A stretch of DNA of 64,000 bases from Blattamonas nauphoetae (taxonomy: Eukaryota > Preaxostyla > Oxymonadida), in assembly GCA_033064195.1 (NCBI GenBank), contig JARBJD010000141.1, forward strand, positions 117,101 through 181,100. The letters are read 5' to 3'. This document shows, one piece after another, positions 19,701 to 29,700 of the stretch (position 1 is its first letter; each line of letters opens with the position of its first letter). The notes under the pieces were generated by a model. It did no database searches, was not told the origin of the DNA, and saw only the letters and a program-made list of their open reading frames with translations. The translations under genes and the position numbers were made by a program.

Positions 19701-20753
19701 CATCAGCAGATGAGCTCCATCCATCAGGAACAAGAGGTAATCGGGAAGGAAACAGTGTTGAATCGGTTGCTTGACGGTCAGCTTTGGATCTCGGCTGTTT
19801 CGAAGGTTGAAAAGAAGAACTTGCAACATTGTGGTGAAAAGAACGATCTCGCTGCTGTGGTAAGCTCGTCGGGGTGAGATAGACAGGTTTGGATTTGAGG
19901 TAGTCTCGATTTGAGATGGTGGAGTGGAAATGTCATGGAATCGGTGAGGTTCCTGTGAAACAGGTGTGGACTCCCTCCCTGATTGGAGAGAGATGTGATG
20001 ATTGTTTGAGTGTGTTTTCCGTTTTATGTTTGAGTGATATACTGAATATGGAAACAGAGAATGAGTATTGCGGGGTTGTCGAATCCACGGAATATCAGCA
20101 GGGAATACGACAGGAGGCTTCAAAAAACGGAAGAGGTATCCCTTCTGCCGTGAAAATGAAGCTTGTCTCGCCTTTAGCGAATCCCAGAACGATGGTGGAG
20201 ATGGACCGATTCCGATGTGGCGTAAGTTGTGATGAGGGAGTTGCTGAGGGGAGGGAGAGCGAGAGTCTGATGAAGGCTTGCGCTGCGAGACAGAGACCAG
20301 CGAAGGAAGTCTGACGAGAGGGTGGGGTTGTTCAGGCTGTTGTGAGAAAAGAGAGGAGAGGAATGATAAGAGAATATGAGAGAAAAAAGAGGAATATAAG
20401 TGAACAATGGGGAAAAGCAAAACGTGGAGATCAGCTGGTCCTCCATCGAATGACGAGGAATCGAACAAAACTTGTGATGCGGCTGCATAAGACTGCACAG
20501 TGAAGAAAGAATATCGAAGCAGCCGACGCTTGAAAACTGTTTCCTCTGATTGAGGAATGTTAATCACAACGACAGCAGGGAGCGGAGAAATTTGGGCTCT
20601 TTTCTGATTCCGGACCCCACGAGTTTCTGAGAGAGAATTGGTCGGCAAATCTCGCAGCGAACGTTGCGATGGGATAGGAACGGGATCAAGAATTAGAATA
20701 GTCTGTGTAATGTGAGACAGACCCGATTGTCGAGTTGAAGCGTGTTCCGTCAT
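16709..20753 (-). CDS. TLDc-domain protein with long disordered N-terminal region (multi-exon)
   Basis: The C-terminal TLDc domain (the fold of OXR1/NCOA7/TBC1D24, linked to oxidative-stress resistance and V-ATPase regulation) is recognisable. Its parts in order are NWELSYDKSLHGVSFRYL, VLLLEDLSGRRIVGAYLS, FGNRYYGNGNTFVFRF, TYYIRCHETLSIGGG, SGIALFLRADLETG, and the final FRIGNIQMWSL. A 56-nt intron (16924-16869) joins IGGG to SGIALF with correct phase. Upstream is a 1064-codon frame, Ser/Pro-rich and largely disordered, with a possible GRAM-like patch around YLLFLMDGAHLLMDYE. A second intron must lie near 17.6-17.85 kb, because the TLDc frame is different. The ATG at 20753 is provisional, and further introns in the low-complexity N-terminal part are possible. 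Confidence 0.75.
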
Positions 20754-21049
20754 CTGAGACAGATCCTCAAGCTAACTGCGAACGGTCCTGAATGAGAGAG
20801 AACCGAATTGCGTGGTTTGTGGTGTTGAAGACGAGATAGAGTCGTCGACGTGGAAGATTAGTCCATTCCCAACACCTTTTTAACTCTCTTTCACGGAACA
20901 AGTCGGGAGGGTTCCCCTGTCCATGATAACAAAATTGACATGAAAAAAACAATGAGAGCCATGAAAGAGTGTACAACAGTGCAATAGAGCATGGTCCGAA
21001 GGGCTTTTTTGGAATTTCGATTCCCTTTCATATCTCGTGCCAAATATCA

Positions 21050-21385
21050 AAGATCACACCTCAAAAAAAGCTGAGATGGATGTGGATGGTGGGAATGCGG
21101 GGCACATCCCATTTCGACGAGAAAACGAGGAGTGTTTCTGAGATTGTCCAAAAGTCGAGATTGAGAAAGATAATCTGGTCACTGTGCATCGTTGAGGGAC
21201 ACAAGCATTTGTTGGGAGAGAGGACGGTTGACGATGTGACAGTCAAAGACAGTCGCGTTGAGAACGACGAACCCAAAAGAGCACATCATTTCTGGACGAT
21301 TGGAGGCGATCTCAGAATCTGTTCGTCGGCACCAGCAATCAACGCATTCCCAACATCCGAGGAGAGTCCGCAGAAACGAGTTGGA
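21050..21385 (-). repeat. Shared 3' flank of family gene, copy 4
   Basis: Follows the stop of the gene at 21426 in minus-strand sense. It contains the conserved core including GGACGGTTGACGATGTGACA, but not the GA-rich outer part. It borders the upstream region of the TLDc gene, so that gene sits between two family clusters. Confidence 0.7.
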
Positions 21386-21425
21386 GTCAGTCGAGAGATG
21401 CAACTTCGAGGTGTGAAATGAGATC

Positions 21426-22502
21426 TCACTCTGCAGTGATTTCCACATTCGATCCCAGTCTTTGCGAGATGGAGTGACAATAATCGTCAAAACTGCTCCC
21501 ATAATCTCCGCCTTTGTTGCTCATCAGCTTTTGTTCGAGTGTGTCTTCGAAGCCTTCCGAAATCAGAGCTTGTATCATCCTTTTTCCAGATTGGACCACT
21601 TCTGGTCCTTCCTTCTTCCATTCTTTGAACGAATAGTTGATGTGTTGGAGGGTGACCCAGAGACGAGAATTGTCTTCGATGAACGAGAGACAACTTGAGA
21701 ATGCCATCACAATCGGAGAAGCGATGACAAACTCCAATGTTGGATCATGAAATGGACCTATTCGAAGGTGTGTGGTCAGCAGAGACATGAACGAGTTGAG
21801 CAACTCTCCTTTGAGCATGTTCCGATTTGAGATCAGATATTGAAAAAATTGAGACGATGGAAGAACGACCTTCTGGAAGATCATTTCACGATGGTTGGAT
21901 TGGTCAACTGCTGCAGTGATGCCAAGTTCTCTGAGAGATAATGGAACAGCGAGGTTGAGGTAACGGTAGATGATAATGAGCAGATTGTCAAATATCTTAT
22001 CATTTCCAGAAATTGGCAGTGTGTGAGGTTGAACAGTCGCAAACACTTTGCTGACAAGATCAGACTGTACGGGACGATGTCGAATTTCTGTTGATGACAT
22101 GAGTATTGTTTTGTGAAGCAACGACAACGCTGCAACAACCATAGTCGAGTGGGGAGATGACACCAGAGTGACAATGCTCTCCACAAAGCCAGCAGCCGAT
22201 CCGTCTGTCGAGGGCACGAGTTCAGTCACGAGTTTTGCGGCAAGTTGGGCGTTCCATTGCGGTTCGAGGATCTTCAGAAATTGTGCGGCTCTGTCCTGAA
22301 GGGTCTTGTCAAAATGATATTCACCTTTCACGAGGGACACAAGCGAATTGTAAATTGTCGAATGGTCCTTGAATGACAATTTGGACTTCGGATCGAGAGT
22401 CAGGAATGGTTCGTTGTTAACCACGATAGTCGAAGGTGATTTCTGAGATTCATTCGATAAGGCATCGTTGGAAGCTTTTAAAGAAACTGATTCATTTTTC
22501 AT
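21426..22502 (-). CDS. ~355-aa family protein, member D
   Basis: A 358-residue member once the start is placed at the ATG at 22502. The frame is open for another 73 codons upstream (to 22721), but that extension is not shared with relatives. The ATG at 22502 has GATC 14 nt upstream and gives MKNESVSLKASNDALS, closely matching member E (MAEEPDSLKASDDTLS). Landmarks: SLVSLVKGEYHFD, LVSSPHSTMVVAALSLL, LPISGNDKIF, MIFQKVVLPSSQF and VVQSGKRMIQALISEGFE. Function unknown. Confidence 0.85.
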   Translation of the reverse strand: MKNESVSLKASNDALSNESQKSPSTIVVNNEPFLTLDPKSKLSFKDHSTIYNSLVSLVKGEYHFDKTLQDRAAQFLKILEPQWNAQLAAKLVTELVPSTDGSAAGFVESIVTLVSSPHSTMVVAALSLLHKTILMSSTEIRHRPVQSDLVSKVFATVQPHTLPISGNDKIFDNLLIIIYRYLNLAVPLSLRELGITAAVDQSNHREMIFQKVVLPSSQFFQYLISNRNMLKGELLNSFMSLLTTHLRIGPFHDPTLEFVIASPIVMAFSSCLSFIEDNSRLWVTLQHINYSFKEWKKEGPEVVQSGKRMIQALISEGFEDTLEQKLMSNKGGDYGSSFDDYCHSISQRLGSNVEITAE

Positions 22503-22529
22503 TGAAAAGCGATGATGATCATCCCATCG

Positions 22530-23380
22530 TTCCTCATTGATCGAAATCCAACAAACTCTTGAACAACAAACGAATCGTTTGAAGAAATAAAAAGAAGATA
22601 AATAGAGGAATGAAATGAACCAACATTGGCAATGAATATTTTTCTGCCTGGCATGTTGCTCTTTCGACGGGAGTTTCTCATTCAATGTTCGCATCCGAAC
22701 AATAATCAATTCCCGAATCAACCACCAACGCGAGTGAAGCCAGAAACTCGAATTGTGGAAAGTTGAGAGTCGGGAGGGTGATTGACAGACACAAAAAGAG
22801 GCGATGATTGTAGTTCATGGAGAAGAGATGACAAGAACAAAACAGTCTCGAAAATGGCATGTTTACACAATTGGGCGCGAGTTGGGCTTTGTTCAAGATT
22901 GGTACCGTCCATTTCAGTGAAAACGAGTTCGTGTTCACAAATGCTTGATATTGAGTGAGCAGGACAGAATAAGGGCAGATCAATCCAATCGCGTTCCATC
23001 GAAGAATGGCTCAACATCAGAAAAAGGCGATGTGGGAACTCCAAACTCGTCTGGTTGTGTTGGAAGTGACGAACGACGATTCATCCATATGAACGAATGT
23101 GCGGAAATGTCGACAAGGTCCAAAGCACGTTGTTTGCTGGGATGGGAGAAGGAGAAAAAAGAAGGATGAATGGATGGCGACCTGACGAGAATGACGTCAG
23201 TGTTGAGAAGAGAGGCCGTTTGGAGGAGTGTTGGTGTGAGAGAGTTCCTCATCGTCTGAAAAGCGATTCAGCGCATGCACAGTCCAAAAGGGCCAGAAAT
23301 AGAGCGATCATTGAGTCTTCCAAAAGTGTCATCTGAACAGCGCCTCGTGTGTTTCGCCATTTGTTCTTTTCCGTTTATTA
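22530..23380. other. Spacer with no supportable gene
   Basis: Minus- and plus-strand frames of 60-110 codons overlap one another here without recognisable motifs. The first bases share the family upstream region (GATC motif). Nothing else is seen. Confidence 0.35.
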
Positions 23381-23387
23381 ACTATTC

Positions 23388-23640
23388 AACTTGGGAATTT
23401 TCAAGAATCGACATCAGAGCGGGATTTGCGAGATCTGTTGACCCTCCTTTTCGCTTCGGAATGTGGGCTCGTTTTCGAACGGCAGGAACCGTTTGCTCAA
23501 CAAGTTGCTCCACCTCTGACGATGGTTCATGCAGAGTAAACACCATGTGGATCTACGGAGTGGTCAGGAGTTGCATGGAGTCTTCGATTTCGGACGGCTG
23601 TGTGTGGCTCGGTTTCAGGAACGAGATTAATGAGTGAGAG
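23388..23640 (-). pseudogene. Remnant of a gene 3' end (two exons)
   Basis: The minus strand reads ISFLKPSHTQPSEIEDSM, then a possible 41-nt GT-AG intron, then EQLVEQTVPAVRKRAHIPKR and PALMSILENSQVE before a stop, with an AT-rich AATAAA-like tail just after. This looks like the C-terminal end of a cellular protein whose upstream part was lost where the family 3' flank (23660-23985) abuts it. I do not recognise the family. The intron is inferred from sequence only. Confidence 0.35.
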
Positions 23641-23659
23641 GATGGACAACTGGCGGAAT

Positions 23660-23985
23660 GATCAGAAAACCAATCGTGGGGGGCTGTGGAGGGCGGGAAT
23701 GTGCGGTGCATCCCATTTGGACGAGATAATGAGATGTGTGTTTGAGATGTCCACAAGTCCAGATTGGAAAGATAATCTGGTCAGATTGCATCGTTCAGGG
23801 ACGCAAGGAATTGTTTGGAGAGAGGACGGTTGACGATGTGACAGTCAAAGACAGTCGCGTTGAGAACGACGAACCCAAAACAGCAAACCATTTCTGGACG
23901 ATTGGAGGTGATCACAGAAGCTGTTCGTCCGCACTAGCAATCAACGCATTCCCAACATCCGAGGAGAGTCTGTAGCAATGATTTT
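23660..23985 (-). repeat. Shared 3' flank of family gene, copy 5
   Basis: Lies after the stop of the gene at 24037. The core is intact, and the outer edge is truncated against an unrelated gene remnant at 23388-23640, showing where the duplicated unit ends. Confidence 0.7.
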
Positions 23986-24036
23986 GGAATCGTTCGAGAG
24001 AGGCGGTTTTGATTGGTCTTTTGAGATCTCAATCGG

Positions 24037-25107
24037 TCACTGCCATTTCACATTCGCTCCCAGGTTGTGTGAGACTGTACGACAGAATGTGACAATCCCG
24101 CGACCATAATCTCCGCCCCGGTTGTTCATTAGCATCTGTTCGAGTGTGTTGTCGAAGCCTTCCGAAAACAGAGCTTGCATCATCCGTTTCCCAAATTGGA
24201 TCATTTCTCGGCCTTCTCTCTTCCATTCTCTGAGCGAATCGTTGATGTTGATGACAACGGTCCAAATCAGAATATTGAATTCAAACGATGAGAGAAAATA
24301 CGAAAGGGCCATCGCAATCGGAGATGCGAGAACAAACTCCGATGTTGGACGATGAAATGGGCATATTCGAATGAATCTGACCAGCAATAACGTGAGGCCG
24401 CTGGACAAGTCTCTATTGAGGACGTGCCGATTGGTGATCAGGAATGTCACATATTGAGACGATGGAAGAACGACCTTCTGAAGGATCATTTCAAGATGGT
24501 CGAATTGTTCAACAGCTTCAGTGGTGCTAAGGTCACCAACAGATGATGCAGATGCGGGTTCGAGGCAATAGAAGATGATCCAATTGAGATTCTCGAATAT
24601 CGTTTCTTTTCCTGTGATGGGCAGTGTGTGAGGTTGGACAGTCGCTAAGACTTTGGTGATGAGATCGAAGTCCACGAGACGACATCGAATTTCTGCTGAC
24701 GCTCGCGTTGTTGTTTCTCGAACGAATGATACCGCTGCGGTGACCACAGTCGAATGGGGAGACGATAAAAGAGTTACAATGCTCGCAACGAAGCCGGCAC
24801 ACGATCCGTCTGAAGAGGGAACGAGTTCAGTCACGAGTTGAGCGGCATCTTGTTTGTTCCACTTCGGTCCAAGGTTCTGCAAAAATCGGGCAGCTCTGTC
24901 CTGAAGCGCATCGTCAAAAGGATATTCAGCTTTCACAAGGGCAACCAGTGAAGAGAAAATGGCTGCTTTGTCATCAAACGACAATTCAGAGTTCTCATCG
25001 AAATTCAGATAAGATTCTTCGTTAAACCTGATAACAGAAGGTGAGTCCGGAGAATCATTCGATAAGGTATCGTCGGAAGCCTTCAAAGAATCTGGTTCTT
25101 CTGCCAT
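24037..25107 (-). CDS. ~355-aa family protein, member E
   Basis: A 356-residue member with a full set of landmarks: SLVALVKAEYPFDD, LLSSPHSTVVTAAVSF, LPITGKETIFE, MILQKVVLPSSQYVTFL and MIQFGKRMMQALFSEGFD. Start at 25107 (MAEEPDSLKAS), with GATC 14 nt upstream. It is divergently paired with member F at 25335, and the 227 bp between the two starts carries a GATC motif facing each way. Function unknown. Confidence 0.85.
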   Translation of the reverse strand: MAEEPDSLKASDDTLSNDSPDSPSVIRFNEESYLNFDENSELSFDDKAAIFSSLVALVKAEYPFDDALQDRAARFLQNLGPKWNKQDAAQLVTELVPSSDGSCAGFVASIVTLLSSPHSTVVTAAVSFVRETTTRASAEIRCRLVDFDLITKVLATVQPHTLPITGKETIFENLNWIIFYCLEPASASSVGDLSTTEAVEQFDHLEMILQKVVLPSSQYVTFLITNRHVLNRDLSSGLTLLLVRFIRICPFHRPTSEFVLASPIAMALSYFLSSFEFNILIWTVVININDSLREWKREGREMIQFGKRMMQALFSEGFDNTLEQMLMNNRGGDYGRGIVTFCRTVSHNLGANVKWQ

Positions 25108-25334
25108 TGAAAAACGATGATGATCATCCCATTTGTCGTCAATCGATCTTTCTACTCAAAACATTGGTCAAATGCACGAATTACTCGGCTGCTAATACAG
25201 TTCGACCATCAAAAGAATCAGAGTCAGAAGACTGAGATAGAGAGGTGACTGCAGTCATCTATTCAAGACGAATCAGATTTCCGATTGATCCAGATCTGAG
25301 TAAAAGCTGTGGGGATGATCTTCCTCTCTCTTGA
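25108..25334. promoter_or_regulatory. Divergent promoter region between family members E and F
   Basis: On the left side, reading leftward, GGGATGATC lies 14 nt before the ATG at 25107. On the right side, GGGGATGATC lies 14 nt before the ATG at 25335. The identical position of the motif in a head-to-head pair supports it as a promoter or initiator element rather than chance conservation. Confidence 0.6.
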
Positions 25335-26402
25335 ATGGAGATCGATACAGAAACCTCGAACACCACCAACAGCTCCTGTTTAAGTCAGTTCCCTGAATCA
25401 CATTCAACTGTAAACGTTTTGCAAGAGCCTTTCCTCAATTTCGATGAAAACAAAAAAATGTTGTTTGAGGACAAGTCAAAGATTTACAATTCTCTTGTTG
25501 CCCTCGTGAAAGCAGGATATCCTTTTGACAAGCCCCTTCAAGCCAAGGCTGCTCAGTTTTTGAAGAGCCTCGAACAGAGATTCTACGAACAACTTGCTGG
25601 TAAAATTGTGACTGATCTCGTTCCATTTTCAGCTGGATCACCTTCTGGCTTTGTTGAGAGCATTCTCACTCTTTTATCATCTCCACACTCGACTGTCGTT
25701 GCTGCAGCGATCTCATTCCTCCAAACAACAGCAGGCTGTTCGTCATCAGCCAATCGATGTCGTCTTGGAGAGTCTGATCTCATCGCTAAAGTCTTCGCGA
25801 TTGTTCAACCTCACACCCTGCCAATCGCAGGAAACGAAATGATCATCGAGAATCTTATCAAAATCATCTTCGTCTTGGCCGACATCGCAGCTCCAGTTTA
25901 TTTCATCATTTTTAACATCACAAGTGCAATCGACAAATACAACCATCAAGAAATGATCTTTCAAAAAATCGTTCTTCCATCGTCTCAATTTGTATTCTTT
26001 CTGATCTCAAATCGATTCCACCTCAAAGAAGACTTATTCCTCTCATTCATAAAACTGTTGGCAATACTCATTCGAATATGCCCTTTACATTGTCCAACAT
26101 TGGAATTTATCCTCGCATCTCCGATTGTGATGACCTTCTCAAGTTGTCTCTCAAACATTAAAAATGATTTCAACAAAAAGCATATTCTCAATAAAATCAA
26201 GAATTCACTCGATGATTGGACAGAAGAAGGCCCAGAATTGGTCCAATCTACAAAACGGATGATTCAAGCTCTGTTTTCGGAAGGGTTCGAAGACACACTC
26301 GAACAGATGATGATGAACAACAAGGGCCAACCTTGTATCGACTCTATTTTTTCATATTGTCACTCCATCTCACAACTGCTGGGATCAAATGCGAAAAGAT
26401 AG
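25335..26402 (+). CDS. ~355-aa family protein, member F
   Basis: A 355-residue plus-strand member, head-to-head with member E. It keeps SLVALVKAGYPFD, LLSSPHSTVVAAAISFL, LPIAGNEMIIE, MIFQKIVLPSSQFVFFL and LVQSTKRMIQALFSEGFE. It is followed, in the same sense, by the family's 3' flank in inverted orientation relative to the other copies. So the whole unit (promoter, gene, flank) was inverted during cluster growth. Confidence 0.85.
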   Translation: MEIDTETSNTTNSSCLSQFPESHSTVNVLQEPFLNFDENKKMLFEDKSKIYNSLVALVKAGYPFDKPLQAKAAQFLKSLEQRFYEQLAGKIVTDLVPFSAGSPSGFVESILTLLSSPHSTVVAAAISFLQTTAGCSSSANRCRLGESDLIAKVFAIVQPHTLPIAGNEMIIENLIKIIFVLADIAAPVYFIIFNITSAIDKYNHQEMIFQKIVLPSSQFVFFLISNRFHLKEDLFLSFIKLLAILIRICPLHCPTLEFILASPIVMTFSSCLSNIKNDFNKKHILNKIKNSLDDWTEEGPELVQSTKRMIQALFSEGFEDTLEQMMMNNKGQPCIDSIFSYCHSISQLLGSNAKR

Positions 26403-26409
26403 AGAAGAT

Positions 26410-26690
26410 TCAGATTTCGAATGACGCATCGAAGTTGCATCTCTCGAATGGCTCATGCTCATTTCTGCGGACTCTCCTCGGATGTTGGGAATGCGCTGAT
26501 TGCTGGTGCTGACGAACAGATTCTGCGACTGCCTCCAATCGTCCAGAAATGGTTTGCTCTTTTGGGTTCGTCGTTCTCAACGCGGCTGTCTTGGACTGTC
26601 ACATCGTCAACCGTCCTCTCTCCACACAATTCCTAGCGTCCATCAACGATGCATTGTAACCATATTATCTTTCCCAATCTCGACTTTTAT
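26410..26690 (+). repeat. Shared 3' flank of family gene, copy 6 (inverted)
   Basis: Reverse complement of the cores at 1.2, 3.7, 6.2, 21.2 and 23.9 kb, placed after the stop of member F. It ends about 60 bp before the start of the beta-helix gene at 26748, whose promoter may therefore include flank-derived sequence. Confidence 0.7.
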
Positions 26691-26747
26691 GTGATTTAGT
26701 CCCATTAGTCATTTATCGTTCTCTCAACAATTTAACTTCATTTCCTA

Positions 26748-29700
26748 ATGCTAACTTTGATTGTCTCACTGCTTTTAATTGACCACTCCGTCCCAAATTA
26801 TTCACCACTATCCCCAATCTCACCTTCCCAGCCGCTGGATGACAACTCTCGAGATTGTTCTTTCTTTGTCGACAGTCCGCTCATTCTTCGACACAATACA
26901 GTCTATACGAACTCAAATGTTTGCATTTCGGGACTTCTAATCAGACCAGCTTTACATGTTGAAGAAAGAGGATTCTTCAAAGTTCAGAACTCTTCATTCT
27001 CTATTTCCTCTTTGTCAGTGAGAACAACGCAACTGCTTTCCCAGATCACGAACTCATACTGCTATCTTTCGGATTGTAATCTCCATCTCTCCTCAGCCTC
27101 ACCATTTCTTGCCGTCTCGAGTGAGATCACAATGAAAAGCATCACATTTGAAAGTGATACAAGTACAGTTGACAGTCTTGTGACAAACAATAGTCACAAC
27201 AACCAACTTATTATGCTGGCAAGCTCACTTATAAACATGGCAGTGACGTCTGAAAACTCTTTTTTTGGAGGCGACAAAACCAGCTCTCGTATTTATTCAA
27301 CCACAATCTGGAATGTGACAATGTACTCTCTCGCTTCCTCTACACACCTCTTTGTTGCAGATCGTTCGTTGATTTTGGGATCCCAGTTCTCCTTTGTCTC
27401 GAACGGAATCGATGGAGCTATCGTCCGTCGATTTTGTCACACCGCAAGTTTTCTCGCTCAGAACACAACATTTTCGAATGGACTGTATGAAGAGAAGACT
27501 TTCACATCTCCACAAACACTTTCAGACATCACGAATACCTTCATCAAATGCGTGTTCTCTAACTGCTCCTCTTCATCGAATGGGGGAAGCCTGTCAGCAT
27601 CGTACACTGTCCTCCCATCATCCTTTGACCTCACTCTGAGGGACTGCCAATTTTCCTCGTCGAAGTCTGACCGCAACGGCGGAGCTGTCGCTGTGATTCT
27701 CGACGGGTCGACCAACGAGGATTGTCGCCTCACTGTGGATATTGAGCACTGCAACTTCTCGAATACCGCAGCTCGTACGGGTGAAGGAGGAGGGGTCTTT
27801 ATCAACGTGCAGGGGGACTCAAAATGCGGTGGGTCGATTGTGATTCGCGCCAGGTCCGAATTCAATGTCAGTTCAGCGACTTTAGGTGGATGCATCTGTT
27901 CATCACTATCAACCACGCAGTCTATTTCGTTTATGTTGGACGATTCTATCATAGAATCATCGCACGCTGAGCAAGGCGGAGCAATCGCCCATGAAGTCTC
28001 TCTCTCGTCGACATCATCATTTTCAGCCACATACTTCTTCTCATACAACTGTTCTTCTTCTCTCGGAGGATCTTTTCTGTTCGTCATCCACGAATATCTC
28101 TCAATCTCCATCAATCACACCCAAATCACCAGATCGACTTCCACTGCGTGTGGTGGGTGTATTGCCATCAACCAAAGCAAATCTGCTTCCAATTTTCATT
28201 TTTCTGTGGTACTATCAGATCTTGACATTCGCGACTGCACTGCTCAACTCCGGGGTGGGTTCTTCCATCTCGATCAAGTCCAAAACGATTTTAAAGGGGA
28301 ATCTGTCATTTCCTGTGACAATATCAAAGCATTGAGCTGCTATTCTGCATTTTCTGGAGGTTTTTTCCACTTATCCCAAGCGGGATCAGTCAATCTTAAA
28401 ATGTCATCGTCAACAATCACGTCGCTCTCTTCAGGTGGATACGGGGCGTTTATTTACTGTCCAGGATCATATCAGCAAGACCTCGCAGTTGCCTTCACTA
28501 TTTCTCTTTCACACGTGTCATTTTCGGATCTGTCGTGCGGAGCTGGCTGTCTTCTCCATTCCGGCTCGTCTGTGAACCCAGCCTCTCTTTATCTCACTCT
28601 TGACAACGTCACAGCGACCAAATTTGACAGCACTGAATCTGGCGCCCTGGTCAATATCGAAGAATGCTCAGTTTCTGTGGAACGCCTCGTTGTTGTAAGG
28701 AACTGTCGTTTCACGAGAGAATCCTTCACGTGCTCAAGTGTGATTTCCCAACCTGAAGGAACCTTGCAAATGGAGTCAACCATTATTGTTGAGAACAATC
28801 CCCTGAACGACGCCATGCTCGATCTCTCGCCAAACACCAAACTGTCGCTGAACATGTGCCAGCTCGTCAACTCTGCCAATCGAGAGATGGGACTGAACTG
28901 CAACTTGATCAGCGGCCCACTCGGACCAGACAACTTCGTCGAATGCACCGAAGTGGTGTTCTCTGTGCACAGTCCCACGTGTGCCGGTTACATTGTCGCC
29001 TTCGACAGCCTCCCCAACAAGGTCGGGGAACTGTTCGTGTCGTGTGTGGACACATCAGCATCATCCTCCTTCCCATCTGTCGCTGACAAGACTGGACAGC
29101 ACACGTTCTCCATCAATTCTGAGACTCGCGAGATTTTCGTCAACGAAGCAAGAGGCCGCGACTGGAACTTGTGCGGGTTTAAGACTAACCCCTGCTCGTC
29201 CATCCATTACTCGGCTCGAGTGTCCTCTCGCTCTGCCTTCTCAATCTCAGCTGTTGGCAATTTCACTGCTCCTGAGCATCCTGTCATCCTCGCATCGCCC
29301 TGCATGCGTCTCACTTCTGGTCCTTCATTGCTGGAACACCGAGCCACTCTCGAGTTCTCTCTGTCTGACGTCCCGATCCTCCAAGCTCCCAACAATCCAT
29401 TTGAACTTTCACACTTGATCTTCATTCTCGAAACAGACAGGAGTGATGGAGTGTTCTTCAGAGCTGGGCAGAGTTCGACTCATGTTTTCGATATCCTCGT
29501 CAACTACACGGGACAACACCGCATCTCTCTCTTCTTCCTCCCTCACACTACCACATCCAAATTAGAAATTAATCTCAACGCCCACGCTCTCCCTCTGAAC
29601 AACATCGCTCTTTTCTCTTCCGACTCCGCCATCTCTGTGATTGATTCGTCGACTTTTGAGACTCTCGTCTTTTCTGGCTCGTCCACATTTCTTGGTCTGT

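Noticed and set aside
22503-22721. N-terminal extension of family member D to 22721
   Set aside because: Not present in relatives. The ATG at 22502 has the correctly spaced GATC motif and matches the start of member E.
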